In this document: positions 8,536 to 17,223 of the stretch, in pieces | Position numbering within the stretch: the first letter of the stretch is position 1 | How the letters are laid out: each line of letters starts with the position of its first letter | NCBI GenBank assembly: GCA_030146615.1 | Contig: JASLBL010000047.1 | Coordinates: forward strand, 1-32,650 | Direction of reading: 5' to 3' | Source: Actinomycetes bacterium | GTDB taxonomy: Bacteria > Actinomycetota > CALGFH01 | DNA length: 32,650 nt | The notes under the pieces: model-generated | What the model saw: only the letters and a program-made list of their open reading frames with translations | Database searches by the model: none | What the model was told of the DNA's origin: nothing | Translations under genes and position numbers: made by a program

Positions 8536-9609
8536 ATGCGCAAGCTCCGGTGGGTGCTCGTTGCCGTCCTGGCCCTCGTGGTCGCAGCCTGCGGTGGAGG
8601 CGACGACTCGGGCGAGGGCACGGCTGGGGGTGGCGGTGAGGACATCACCGTCGGCGTGTCCTGGAACAACTACCAGGAGGAGCGGTGGGCCAAGTCCGAC
8701 GAGCCCGCCATCAAGCAGGCCCTCCAGGCCGCCGGGGCCAAGTACATCTCGACTGACGCCGGCTCCTCGGCCGAGAAGCAGCTCACCGACGTCGAGAACC
8801 TGATCTCCCAGGGGGCCAAGGCGCTGATCATCCTGGCCCAGGACGGGGAGGCGATCCTGCCCGCGGTCAAGAACGCCGTCGACCAGGGCATCCCGGTCAT
8901 CGCCTACGACCGCCTGATCGAGGACCCCAAGGCCCTCTACATCACCTTCGACAACGTCGAGGTGGGCCGGATGGAGGCGCGGGAGGTCTTCAAGCAGGTG
9001 CCCAAGGGCAACTACGTGATCATCAAGGGCAACCAGGCCGATGCCAACTCCGACTTCCTCCGCGACGGCTACGAGGAGGTCATCGGCAAGGCGGTCGACG
9101 CCGGTGACATCAAGATCGTCGGCGAGACCTACACCGACAACTGGGACCCGTCCCTCGCCCAGACCCAGATGGAGCAGTTCCTGACCCAGGCCGACAACAA
9201 GGTCGACGCCGTCCTCTCCGAGAACGACGGCATGGCCGGCGGCGTGGTGGCCGCTCTGGAGGCGCAGGGCCTCGCCGGGAAGGTGCCGGTCTCCGGCCAG
9301 GACGGCGACGCCGCCGCCCTCAACCGGGTCGCCCTGGGGACCCAGTCGGTCTCGGTCTGGAAGGACGCGCGCGAGCTCGGCAAGGCCGCCGGCGAGGCCG
9401 CGGTCCAGCTCGCCAAGGGCACCGAGCTGACGGCCGTCAGCGGCGTCGAGCCGTTCGACTCCCCCGGCGGGAACAAGATGACCTCGATCCTGCTGACCCC
9501 GATCCCGATCACCAAGGACAACCTCGACGTCGTCATCGAGGCCGGCTGGATCACCAAGGAGGAGGTCTGCAAGGGCGTCAAGGCCGGCGCAGTGTCGGTG
9601 TGTACCTAG
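8536..9609 (+). CDS. xylF: Xylose ABC transporter substrate-binding lipoprotein
   Basis: The protein has 357 residues and an ATG at 8536. Residues 1-18 form a lipoprotein signal ending LVVAAC, with the lipidated Cys19 followed by a Gly/Asp/Ser-rich tether. The mature part is a type I periplasmic sugar-binding fold. Segments close to XylF are SVDNQ-like YDRLIEDP, FDNVEVGRMEA, PKGNYVIIKGNQADANSDFLRDG and VLSENDGMAGG. It should capture xylose outside the membrane and hand it to XylH. It is the first gene of the operon, with the permease gene 22 bases downstream. Related binding proteins for other pentoses or hexoses exist, but the linked isomerase and kinase make xylose the best call. Confidence 0.9.
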   Translation: MRKLRWVLVAVLALVVAACGGGDDSGEGTAGGGGEDITVGVSWNNYQEERWAKSDEPAIKQALQAAGAKYISTDAGSSAEKQLTDVENLISQGAKALIILAQDGEAILPAVKNAVDQGIPVIAYDRLIEDPKALYITFDNVEVGRMEAREVFKQVPKGNYVIIKGNQADANSDFLRDGYEEVIGKAVDAGDIKIVGETYTDNWDPSLAQTQMEQFLTQADNKVDAVLSENDGMAGGVVAALEAQGLAGKVPVSGQDGDAAALNRVALGTQSVSVWKDARELGKAAGEAAVQLAKGTELTAVSGVEPFDSPGGNKMTSILLTPIPITKDNLDVVIEAGWITKEEVCKGVKAGAVSVCT

Positions 9610-9631
9610 CGCCGGCCGGCTCCACGATCCG

Positions 9632-10951
9632 ATGGGCGTGACCAAGGCTCCACCGACCGAGCCCGAGCGTCTCGAGGAGCGCCCGAGACGCTCGCTCGGC
9701 TCGCTGGTCAAGGCGACCGAGTTCGACACCCGCATGCTGGGCATGCTGGCGGCCTTGGCCGTCATCTGGGTGCTCTTCCACATCTTGTCGGGCGGGACCT
9801 TCCTCACCCCGCGCAACCTGTGGAATCTCTCGGTCCAGACCACCTCGGTGGCCATCATGGCCACCGGGATGGTGCTGGTCATCGTGTCCCGGAACATCGA
9901 CCTGTCCGTCGGGTCGATGCTGGGCCTGATCGGCATGACGATGGCTCTGGTCCAGGTCGAGATCCTCCCCGACTTCATCGGCCTGGACCATCCCCTGACG
10001 TGGATCGTCGCCCTTGCCGTCGGGATCACCCTTGGGGCCCTGATCGGCGGGTTCCAGGGGTTCATCGTGGCCTACATCGGCGTGCCCTCCTTCATCGTCA
10101 CCCTTGGCGGGCTGCTGGTCTGGCGCGGAGTCGCCTGGTCGCTGGCCAGCGGCCGGACGATCGCCCCCATGGACTCCACCTACCAGCTCCTGGGCGGGGG
10201 CGCGCGGGGGTCGATCGGGGAGCTGGGCAGCTGGGTCGTGGGCATCCTCGCCTGCGCCGGCATCGCCGCCCTGCTGGTGCACGGCCGGCGCCAGCGGCAG
10301 CGGTTCAAGTTCCGGCTCCGTCCCCTCTGGGCCGACATCACCATCGGGGTGGTCGGCTGCGCGCTGGTGCTCGGGGCCATCCGGATGCTCAACAGCTACT
10401 ACCTGCCCCCCCAGCTCGCCCGCCAGGTCGCCGAGGATCGGGGCATCGCTTGGCCCGAGGGTGGGCTGAACATCCCCCTCGGGATCGCCTACCCGGTGCT
10501 GCTGGCCATCGGCGTCACCCTGGTGATGACCTTCATCGCCACCCAGCGGCGCTTCGGGCGCTACGTCTTCTCCATCGGGGGCAACCCCGAGGCGTCCGAG
10601 CTGGGCGGGATCAACACCCGCATGACCGTGGTCAAGACCTTCATGGTGATGGGCATGCTGGTGGCCATCGCGGCCGCGGTGTCCACCGCGCGCCTCAACG
10701 CCGCCGTGAGCGGGCTCGGGACGCTGAGCGAGCTGTACGTGATCGCCGCGGCCGTCATCGGCGGCACCTCGCTGGCCGGCGGGGTGGGCACCATCCCCGG
10801 GGCCGTCCTGGGGGCGCTGGTCATGCAGTCGCTCCAGTCGGGCATGGTCCTGCTCAGGGTGGACGCCCCGCTCCAGGACATCGTCGTCGGCGTCGTTCTG
10901 GTGGCGGCCGTGACGTTCGACACGGTCTATCGAAGGAGGGCCGCCCGATGA
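9632..10951 (+). CDS. xylH: Xylose ABC transporter permease
   Basis: This 439-residue multi-pass membrane protein belongs to the BPD_transp_2/RbsC-XylH family. Recognisable family segments are VIVSRNIDLSVGSMLGL (about 87-103), GVPSFIVTLGGLLVWRG, FGRYVFSIGGNPEASELGGI and GGTSLAGGVGTIPGAVLGAL. An extra central segment with its own hydrophobic helices (about 190-285), as in XylH proteins, makes it longer than RbsC. The N-terminal 30 residues are charged and cytoplasmic. Its stop overlaps the start of xylG (ATGA, 10948-10951), implying coupled translation. Because one ATPase and one permease gene are present, the transporter is expected to be a homodimer of each. Confidence 0.92.
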   Translation: MGVTKAPPTEPERLEERPRRSLGSLVKATEFDTRMLGMLAALAVIWVLFHILSGGTFLTPRNLWNLSVQTTSVAIMATGMVLVIVSRNIDLSVGSMLGLIGMTMALVQVEILPDFIGLDHPLTWIVALAVGITLGALIGGFQGFIVAYIGVPSFIVTLGGLLVWRGVAWSLASGRTIAPMDSTYQLLGGGARGSIGELGSWVVGILACAGIAALLVHGRRQRQRFKFRLRPLWADITIGVVGCALVLGAIRMLNSYYLPPQLARQVAEDRGIAWPEGGLNIPLGIAYPVLLAIGVTLVMTFIATQRRFGRYVFSIGGNPEASELGGINTRMTVVKTFMVMGMLVAIAAAVSTARLNAAVSGLGTLSELYVIAAAVIGGTSLAGGVGTIPGAVLGALVMQSLQSGMVLLRVDAPLQDIVVGVVLVAAVTFDTVYRRRAAR

Positions 10952-11730
10952 CCGAGCAGACCCCGCTGGTCGAGATGCGGAACATCAAAGTCAGCTTCGG
11001 CGGGGTCCATGCCGTCGAGGACGTCACCATCGACCTGTACCCGGGCGAGATCCTGGCCCTGGTCGGCGGCAACGGCGCAGGGAAGTCGACGCTGATCAAG
11101 ACCCTCTCCGGCGCCCACCGGCCCGACTCCGGCGAAATCCGGATCGAGGGCCAGCCGGTGACCATCACCACCCCCCGCGACGCCAAGGCGCTCGGGATCG
11201 AGACCACCTACCAGACCCTGGCCCTGGCCGACAACATCGACGCTCCCGGCAACGTCTTCCTGGGCCGGGAGCTGACCACCCGCCTCGGCAACCTCGACGA
11301 CTCGGCCATGGAGGACACGACCCGCAAGTTGATGGCGCGGCTGAACCCCAAGTTCCAGAACTTCAAGGTGCCGGTCGCCTCGCTCTCGGGCGGCCAGCGT
11401 CAGTCGGTCGCGATCGCCCGCGCCGTCCACTTCAACGCGCGCATCCTGATCATGGACGAGCCGACCGCGGCCCTCGGCCCAGCCGAGACCGGGCAGGTGA
11501 AGGAGCTGATCCGTCAGCTCAAGCAGGAAGGGATCGGGATCATCCTCATCAGCCACGACATCCACGACGTCTTCGACCTGGCCGACCGGATCAGCGTCAT
11601 GCTCCAGGGTCGGCTGGTCGGCACGGTGAACAAGACGGACGTGACCATCGATGAGGTCCTAGCGATGATCATCATCGGCAAGCTGCCAGACGAGGTCACC
11701 CAGTCGGAGCTGGCCGAGCTCCACGGCTGA
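10948..11730 (+). CDS. xylG: Sugar ABC transporter ATPase (single domain)
   Basis: The protein has 260 residues from ATG 10948, with GAAGGAGGG at 10932-10940 as ribosome site. It contains one complete ABC cassette: Walker A GGNGAGKST (about 39-47), signature LSGGQRQ, Walker B ILIMDEPT and the H-loop LISHD. Classical XylG and RbsA have about 500 residues with two cassettes, one of them degenerate. This short form resembles FrcA-type single-cassette partners and would have to dimerise. It drives xylose import with XylF and XylH. The gene order F-H-G differs from the E. coli F-G-H order. The next gene, xylA, begins 35 bases later. Confidence 0.9.
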   Translation: MTEQTPLVEMRNIKVSFGGVHAVEDVTIDLYPGEILALVGGNGAGKSTLIKTLSGAHRPDSGEIRIEGQPVTITTPRDAKALGIETTYQTLALADNIDAPGNVFLGRELTTRLGNLDDSAMEDTTRKLMARLNPKFQNFKVPVASLSGGQRQSVAIARAVHFNARILIMDEPTAALGPAETGQVKELIRQLKQEGIGIILISHDIHDVFDLADRISVMLQGRLVGTVNKTDVTIDEVLAMIIIGKLPDEVTQSELAELHG

Positions 11731-11765
11731 CGGCGACAGCTCGGGGTCGACGCGGAGGACGAGGG

Positions 11766-13103
11766 ATGCCAGTCGAATTCTTTGCCGCCGTGAAGGACCG
11801 GATCGGGTTCGCAGGCGCCGACGCGGACGACGACCTGGCGTTCCGGGTCTACGACCCCGACCGGATGGTCCTCGGCAGGCGCATGGAGGACCACCTCCGC
11901 ATGGCGGTCTGCTACTGGCACTCCTTCAACTGGCCGGGCAACGACGTGTTCGGGGCTGGCACCTTCGACCGTCCCTGGCTGCGCCCGGGCGGCGACCCGA
12001 TGGCCGCCGCCCGCCAGAAGCTGGACGCCGCCTTCGAGTTCTTCGCCAAGCTCGGCGTCCCCTTCTTCTGCTTCCACGACGTCGACATGGCGCCGGAGGG
12101 CGGCAGCTTCGCCGAGTCGGCCCGCAACCTGGAGTCGATGGTCGACCAGGCGGAGAAGAAGATGGCCGAGACCGGGGTCGGGCTGCTCTGGGGGACCGCC
12201 AACCTGTTCTCCCACCCCCGCTACGCGGCCGGCGCCGCCACCAACCCGGACCCGGCCGTGTTCGCCTATGCTGCGGCGCAGGTGAAGCACGCCCTGGAGG
12301 CCACCCACCGCCTGGGCGGGGCCAACTACGTGCTCTGGGGAGGTCGCGAGGGCTACGAGACCCTGCTCAACACCGACCTCAAGCGCGAGGGCGACCAGCT
12401 CGCCCGGTTCCTGACACTGGTCGCCGAGCACAAGCGGAAGATCGGCTTCGAGGGGACGCTGCTCATCGAGCCCAAGCCGGCCGAGCCGACCAAGCACCAG
12501 TACGACTACGACACCCAGACGGTGCACGGGTTCCTGGAGCGGTTCGGCCTCGCCGGCGAGTACCGGGTCAACATCGAGGCCAACCACGCCACCCTGGCCG
12601 GCCACAGCTTCCACCACGAGGTCGCCTACGCGGTCGCCAACGGCATCTTCGGGTCGATCGACGCCAACCGCGGCGACCCCCAGAACGGCTGGGACACCGA
12701 CCAGTTCCCCAACTCCGTGGACGAGCTCACCCTCGCCCTCTACGAGATCCTCAAGGGCGGCGGGTTCGCCAGCGGTGGCTTCAACTTCGACACCAAGCTG
12801 CGCCGCCAGTCGATCGACCGGACCGACCTGTTCCACGGCCACATCGGCGGCATGGACACCCTGGCCAGGGCCCTGCTCGCGGCGGCGGACCTCGTCGAGC
12901 GGCAGACCCTGTCGCGGCCGCTCGCCGAGCGGTACGCCGGCTGGTCGACCGTGCTGGGCACCGACATCCTCGGCGGCGCCGAGAGCCTCGACTCGCTCGA
13001 GGCCAGGGTCCGGTCGGGCAAGCTCGACCCGGCGCCGGTGTCCGGCCGCCAGGAGCTGCTCGAGAACCGGGTCAACCGGGTCATCTGGTCCTCGGGAAGC
13101 TGA
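11766..13103 (+). CDS. xylA: Xylose isomerase, class II (large) type
   Basis: This 445-residue enzyme converts D-xylose to D-xylulose in the cytoplasm. It has the N-terminal extension and the motifs of the large class: EDHLRMAVCYWHSFNWPG (about 40-57), FFCFHDVDMAPEG with the catalytic His and Asp, LLWGTANLFSHPR, LLIEPKPAEPTKHQYDYD with metal-binding Glu, and GGFNFDTKLRRQS with the last metal Asp. Well-studied actinobacterial xylose isomerases (Streptomyces, Arthrobacter) are class I, about 390 residues, so the class II form is noteworthy here. The ATG at 11766 is preceded by GGAGGACGAGGG. The gene lies 12 bases before xylB in the same operon. Confidence 0.96.
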   Translation: MPVEFFAAVKDRIGFAGADADDDLAFRVYDPDRMVLGRRMEDHLRMAVCYWHSFNWPGNDVFGAGTFDRPWLRPGGDPMAAARQKLDAAFEFFAKLGVPFFCFHDVDMAPEGGSFAESARNLESMVDQAEKKMAETGVGLLWGTANLFSHPRYAAGAATNPDPAVFAYAAAQVKHALEATHRLGGANYVLWGGREGYETLLNTDLKREGDQLARFLTLVAEHKRKIGFEGTLLIEPKPAEPTKHQYDYDTQTVHGFLERFGLAGEYRVNIEANHATLAGHSFHHEVAYAVANGIFGSIDANRGDPQNGWDTDQFPNSVDELTLALYEILKGGGFASGGFNFDTKLRRQSIDRTDLFHGHIGGMDTLARALLAAADLVERQTLSRPLAERYAGWSTVLGTDILGGAESLDSLEARVRSGKLDPAPVSGRQELLENRVNRVIWSSGS

Positions 13104-13115
13104 CCTCGACCACGC

Positions 13116-14606
13116 ATGAGCCTCGTCCTCGGGATCGACGTCTCGACCACCGCCACCAAGGCCATCCTCGTGCAGCACGACGGGACGGTCCGGGGCGTCG
13201 CGTCGGCCGAATACGGCTACGACACCCCGCGTCCCCTCTGGAGCGAGCAGGACCCCAAGCTCTGGTGGGACGGGACCGTCGACGCGGTCCGGCGGGTGCT
13301 CGGCGAGAGCGGGACGGCCGGGTCGCAGGTCGAGGGGGTGGGGCTGACCGGGCAGATGCACGGCTCGGTGCTGCTGGACCGGGACGGGGCGGTGGTCCGC
13401 CCGGCGATCCTCTGGAACGACCAGCGGACCGGCGCCGAATGCGACGAGCTGCGGCGGCGGGTTGGGCGTGAGCGGCTGATCGAGGTCACGGGCAACGACG
13501 CCCTGACCGGGTTCACCGCGCCCAAGCTGCTGTGGGTGCGGCGCCACGAGCCTGACAACTGGGCCCGGGTCCGCCACGTCCTGCTTCCCAAGGACTTCGT
13601 CCGCCATCGTCTCACCGGAGGCTACGCCGTCGACGTCGCCGACGGGTCGGGGACGATCCTGTTCGAGCTGGCGGCCAGGACCTGGTCGCCGGAGGTCCTG
13701 GCCGCCCTCGACCTCGACCCGACGCTGCTGCCGAGCACCCACGAGGGACCGGAGACGACCGGCACGGTCACCCGTCAGGCGGCGGAGGCCACCGGTCTCG
13801 TCCCGGGCACGCCGGTGGTGGCCGGAGGTGGCGACCAGTCGGCCAACGGGGTCGGGGTCGGTGCGGTGGCCTCCGGCGTGATGGCCCTGTCCCTGGGGAC
13901 CTCGGGGGTGGTGTTCGCCGCCACTGAGCAGCCGTCGATCGAGGCTGGCGGCCGCGTCCACGCCTTCTGCCACGCCGTGCCGGGCCGCTGGCACATGATG
14001 GGGGTGATGCTGTCCGCGGCCGGCAGCCTGCGCTGGCTCCGGGACGCGCTGGCGCCCGGGGCGTCGTTCGAGCAGCTGGTGGCGTCGGCCGCCGAGGTCC
14101 CGGCCGGCAGCGAGGGCCTGCTGTTCCTCCCCTACCTCACCGGGGAGCGGACCCCGCACCCTGACCCCCTGGCCAGGGGGGCGTTCGTCGGCCTGACCGT
14201 CAGGCACGACCTCCGGCACCTGACCCGGGCGGTACTGGAGGGCGTCGCCTTCGGGCTCCGGGACGGCCTGGACCTCATGACCCAGGCCGGGCTGCCGCCC
14301 CCGCGGCAGGTCCGGGCGTCGGGCGGCGGCATCCGCAGCCCGCTGTGGCGCCAGATCCTGGCCGACGTGCTCCGGACCGAGGTCGCCACCGTCGGCGTCG
14401 ACGAGGGCGCCGCCTACGGCGCCGCCCTGCTGGCCGCCGTCGGCTCGCGCTGGTACGCCGACGTCGAGGAGGCGTGCCGCTCGGTCGTCAAGGTCGAGCC
14501 GGCCGCCGGCCCGTCAGGCCTGGAGGACGTGTACCGCGAAGGGCACGAGCGGTTCCGCACCCTGTACCCGGCGCTCGCCCCGACCTTCCACGCCACGCGG
14601 GCCTAG
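13116..14606 (+). CDS. xylB: Xylulokinase
   Basis: This 496-residue FGGY-family kinase phosphorylates D-xylulose to xylulose 5-phosphate, feeding the pentose phosphate pathway. The N-terminal ATPase fold starts LGIDVSTTATKAIL (about 4-17). GLTGQMHGSVLLD (about 75-87) and ILWNDQRTGAEC match the xylulokinase substrate region. GGGDQSANGVGVGAV (about 230-244) contains the catalytic Asp, and ASGGGIRSPLWRQILAD is the FGGY signature near the C-terminus. Length and motifs are complete. It is the last gene of the xylF-H-G-A-B operon. A 55-base gap with no clear terminator follows before the phosphatase gene. Confidence 0.95.
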   Translation: MSLVLGIDVSTTATKAILVQHDGTVRGVASAEYGYDTPRPLWSEQDPKLWWDGTVDAVRRVLGESGTAGSQVEGVGLTGQMHGSVLLDRDGAVVRPAILWNDQRTGAECDELRRRVGRERLIEVTGNDALTGFTAPKLLWVRRHEPDNWARVRHVLLPKDFVRHRLTGGYAVDVADGSGTILFELAARTWSPEVLAALDLDPTLLPSTHEGPETTGTVTRQAAEATGLVPGTPVVAGGGDQSANGVGVGAVASGVMALSLGTSGVVFAATEQPSIEAGGRVHAFCHAVPGRWHMMGVMLSAAGSLRWLRDALAPGASFEQLVASAAEVPAGSEGLLFLPYLTGERTPHPDPLARGAFVGLTVRHDLRHLTRAVLEGVAFGLRDGLDLMTQAGLPPPRQVRASGGGIRSPLWRQILADVLRTEVATVGVDEGAAYGAALLAAVGSRWYADVEEACRSVVKVEPAAGPSGLEDVYREGHERFRTLYPALAPTFHATRA

Positions 14607-14661
14607 CCGGCGGCACCTGCCCGTGTTGCCGCGCGGGGACGGCCCCGCCACACTTTGTCCC

Positions 14662-15153
14662 ATGGCGACCACTCTCGTGTTCCTGGTCAGGCACGCCAAG
14701 GCGGCCGACCGGTACGACTGGACGGGCGGTGACCGCGACCGGCCCCTGATCGACAAGGGCCGCAAGCAGGCCGAGCGGCTGGCCGCCGCCCTGCGCCGCG
14801 AGGAGCCGGTGCTGGTCGCGGCCAGCCCCTGGCTGCGCTGCCGCCAGACCGCGGCCCCGCTGGCCGCCGCCATGAGCCTCCAGGTCGAGTTGGACGACCG
14901 GCTGGGCTACGACGCCCCCGACGTGGCCGGCTGGGTCAGGACGGCCGTCCGCGACCATCCCGGCCGAGCCGTGGTCGCGGTCAGCCACGGCGACCTGATC
15001 CCGATGTACCTGTTCCAGACCGGCCTGGTCGACGGGTTCCCCGAGTTCCGCACCGGCTCGCTGTTCCGGCTCGAGGCCAGCCGGGGACGGGTGTCCAAGG
15101 TCGAGCTGGTCGACCGCAAGGTGCTCAAGCGACAGCTGGGGGACGCCTCCTGA
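14662..15153 (+). CDS. SixA-like histidine phosphatase family protein
   Basis: From ATG 14662 the protein has 163 residues. It begins TTLVFLVRHAKA, with the RHA catalytic motif (phosphohistidine nucleophile) of the phosphoglycerate-mutase-like superfamily. SPWLRCRQTAAPLA and VVAVSHGDLIPMY supply the further Arg and His of the active site. The short length and RHAK motif point to the SixA branch, which removes phosphate from phosphohistidine proteins, but substrates vary widely and cannot be read from sequence. An upstream TTG at 14623 in the same frame was not used because the family starts at the VFLVRH strand. TTGCCG at 14626-14631 could be a -35 element of its own promoter. Confidence 0.85.
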   Translation: MATTLVFLVRHAKAADRYDWTGGDRDRPLIDKGRKQAERLAAALRREEPVLVAASPWLRCRQTAAPLAAAMSLQVELDDRLGYDAPDVAGWVRTAVRDHPGRAVVAVSHGDLIPMYLFQTGLVDGFPEFRTGSLFRLEASRGRVSKVELVDRKVLKRQLGDAS

Positions 15154-15185
15154 GGAATGCCGAGGCGGGGCCCGGAGGCGTCCCG

Positions 15186-15191
15186 TACGAT
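15186..15191 (+). promoter_or_regulatory. -10 box of the alpha/beta hydrolase gene
   Basis: TACGAT starts 15 bases before the ATG at 15201, giving a predicted leader of about 3 bases. It matches TANNNT. No ribosome site is visible between it and the ATG. Confidence 0.35.
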
Positions 15192-15200
15192 GAGCCGCCG

Positions 15201-16094
15201 ATGCGGACCCGTACCTCCTCCCCGACCGACCGCGCCGTGCCCGGCGACGGCGTCCGCCTGCACGCCCGCGACTGGGGCGGGAGCGGGCAGGCGGTGGTCC
15301 TGCTGCACGGGCTCGCCTCCAACGCCCGCATCTGGGACGGGGTCGCCCCCCGGCTCGCCGGGGCCGGCCTGCGGGTGGTCGCCCTCGACCAGCGCGGCCA
15401 CGGCGCCTCCGACCAGCCCTCCTCGGGCTACGACTTCGCCTCGGTCGGGCGCGACCTGGCGTCGGCGCTGGCCGCGCTCGGCATCGAGCGGCCGGTGCTG
15501 GCCGGGCACTCCTGGGGGGCGAACGTGGCCCTCCAGTTCGCCGCCGACCGGCCCGGGGCACTGGCCGGCCTGGCCCTGGTCGACGGCGGCCTGCTGAGCG
15601 TGGCCGAGTGGGCCGGCGCGACCCGGGAGGAGGCCCGCCGCCGCATGGCCCCGCCCCGGTTCGCGGTGCCGCTGGCCGACTGGCTGGCCCGGGCCCGGCG
15701 CTTCGACTCGGGCGAGCCGGGCGGCCAGCCCTGGGTGCGCGACTACCTGCGGGCCGGGGTCGAGGTCGACGACCAGGATGTGGCCCGGTCCCGCTTCCAC
15801 TTCGACAACCACATGCAGGTGGTCGACGCCCTCTACGACCAGCGGCCGGCCGAGCTGTTCCCGCTGGTCGACTGCCCGGTGCTGCTCTGCCCGGCGGCCG
15901 ACCCGTCCGACGGCGGCGCCATCGCCGAGGCCAAGCAGGGCGCGGCCGACCGCGCCCTGGAGCTGCTCCCATCCGCCACACTCACCTGGTTCGAGGACAC
16001 GATGCACGACATCCCGTTGCAGCGGCCGGCCGAGCTGGCCGCGGAGCTCGCCCGCTTCGCCGACTCGGTCAAGGCGGTGTCCGGCCGTGGGTGA
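15201..16094 (+). CDS. Alpha/beta hydrolase
   Basis: This 297-residue single-domain alpha/beta hydrolase has VVLLHGLASNARIW (oxyanion-hole HG, about 32-45), VVALDQRGHGASD (about 59-71) and the nucleophile elbow AGHSWGANVAL with the serine at about 98. The catalytic acid is probably in the CPVLLCPAADPSDGG region, and the histidine is in DTMHDIPLQRP near the C-terminus. The insertion after strand 6 (about 135-215) is the variable cap that sets specificity. Substrate cannot be deduced: esterase, lactonase and C-C hydrolase are all possible. Its last 8 bases overlap the start of the prephenate-dehydratase-like gene, so the two are translated together. Confidence 0.85.
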   Translation: MRTRTSSPTDRAVPGDGVRLHARDWGGSGQAVVLLHGLASNARIWDGVAPRLAGAGLRVVALDQRGHGASDQPSSGYDFASVGRDLASALAALGIERPVLAGHSWGANVALQFAADRPGALAGLALVDGGLLSVAEWAGATREEARRRMAPPRFAVPLADWLARARRFDSGEPGGQPWVRDYLRAGVEVDDQDVARSRFHFDNHMQVVDALYDQRPAELFPLVDCPVLLCPAADPSDGGAIAEAKQGAADRALELLPSATLTWFEDTMHDIPLQRPAELAAELARFADSVKAVSGRG

Positions 16095-16668
16095 CCTGCT
16101 CACCCTCGGCGTCATGGGCATCCGGGGATCGTTTTCAGAAGAGGCCGCGCTCGAGTACGCCCGCGACAACAACCTCGGCGAGGTCGAGATCGTCGAGCTG
16201 CTCACCACCGAGAAGGTGCTGCGGTCGGTGGAGGCCGGCGAGGTCGACATCGGCATCTTCGCCCTCGAGAACTCCAACGGCGGGGTCGTCTACGAGAGCG
16301 TCTACGCCATGGCGGCCCACCGGTTCCGGGTGGTGGACCTGTTCGAGATCGACGTCAACCACACCCTGCTGGCCCATCCCAGCCTGCCAGGCCGCGAGAG
16401 CATCGGGCGGATCGCCTCCCACCAGCAGGCCATCCGCCAGTGCCGCATGTGGCTGCGCCACCACTTCCCCACCACGCTGGTCACCGAGGAGCCCGACACC
16501 GCCGAGGCGGCCCGCATGCTGGCCACCGGCGAGCTGCCGCCCTCCACGGCCGTGATCGCGGCCGAGCGCTGCGCCGAGCTGTTCGGCCTGCGGGTGGTGG
16601 AGCGGCGGATCCAGGACCTCAAGTTCAACTTCACCACCTTCGTGGCGGCCGGCCCCCCGAAGGGATGA
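16087..16668 (+). CDS. Stand-alone prephenate-dehydratase-domain protein (no ACT domain)
   Basis: The protein has 193 residues from GTG 16087; a later ATG at 16114 would remove the first beta strand (LTLGVMGIRGSF), so GTG is preferred. It spans only the PDT fold. GIRGSFSEEAA matches the GPKGSFS start of PheA, FALENSNGGVV matches PIENSxxG, NHTLLAHP matches the catalytic middle, and IASHQQAIRQCRMWL is the SHPQAxxQC segment. IQDLKFNFTTF corresponds to IQDxxxNxTRF; the catalytic Thr is kept but Arg is Thr. PDT enzymes convert prephenate to phenylpyruvate and normally carry a C-terminal ACT domain for phenylalanine feedback, which is absent. It may be an unregulated dehydratase or a relative with another substrate. 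It overlaps both neighbours. Confidence 0.75.
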   Translation: MGDLLTLGVMGIRGSFSEEAALEYARDNNLGEVEIVELLTTEKVLRSVEAGEVDIGIFALENSNGGVVYESVYAMAAHRFRVVDLFEIDVNHTLLAHPSLPGRESIGRIASHQQAIRQCRMWLRHHFPTTLVTEEPDTAEAARMLATGELPPSTAVIAAERCAELFGLRVVERRIQDLKFNFTTFVAAGPPKG

Positions 16669-17078
16669 CCTCGGAACGCCCGCCCGGCGACGGGTTCGGG
16701 GAGCCGGTCCCCGGCGTCCCGGCGGACCCGGAGATACGGCGGCGGGTGTCGCTGGCCGTCCGGGCCGGGGAGGCGGTCACCGACCCGGCCCACGCCCCCG
16801 CGGCGGTCGAGCTGGCCCGCCTGGCCCAGCGCCGCCTGGAGGCCCGCACCCTCCCGAGCGCCCTCCGCATCAGCGCCGGGGTGGTGGTGGCCTGGCTGCT
16901 CCTGGTCGCCCTGCCGGTCACCATCAGCACCGGCGTCCACCTGGCCGCCCTCGCCGCCGGCGTCGGCATCGGCGCCCTGCTGTTCAGCCTCATCCTCCTG
17001 CTCGGCCGCCGCCAGCTCCGCCTGGCCCGCCGGGCCGAGCAGCGCAACCTCCGCCTCCTGGAGGGTCCCGGCTCATGA
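16665..17078 (+). CDS. Small membrane protein of unknown function
   Basis: This 137-residue protein starts at ATG 16665, overlapping the preceding stop as ATGA. The first 75 residues are hydrophilic with a probable helix (VELARLAQRRLEAR). Two hydrophobic segments follow: about 67-85 (ALRISAGVVVAWLLLVALP) and about 90-113 (VHLAALAAGVGIGALLFSLI). A basic tail, GRRQLRLARRAEQRNLRLLE, ends it. This is a two-helix membrane hairpin with both ends probably in the cytoplasm. I do not recognise the family. Tight overlap with the PDT-like gene shows co-translation but does not reveal a role. Confidence 0.7.
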   Translation: MTSERPPGDGFGEPVPGVPADPEIRRRVSLAVRAGEAVTDPAHAPAAVELARLAQRRLEARTLPSALRISAGVVVAWLLLVALPVTISTGVHLAALAAGVGIGALLFSLILLLGRRQLRLARRAEQRNLRLLEGPGS

Positions 17079-17223
17079 CCCGTCACCACCTTCGAGCCGC
17101 CCGACGGGGCCGGGTTCCGCGTGGAGTGGTTGGTTCGGTCACCGTGGAAGGGGCGGCGCGCAAGCGTCACCGCCGCACGAACGGCTCGACGCTGCATGCG
17201 GCGCCGAATGCGCGACCGCTGGC

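Noticed and set aside
11514..14219. Open frame of 901 codons on the minus strand opposite xylA-xylB
   Set aside because: It is complementary to two confidently identified enzymes and has no family features.
17079..17223. Possible small gene or terminator in the 145-base convergent gap
   Set aside because: No start with ribosome site and no stable hairpin with a U-tract; a GGCGCC-centred palindrome is too weak to call.
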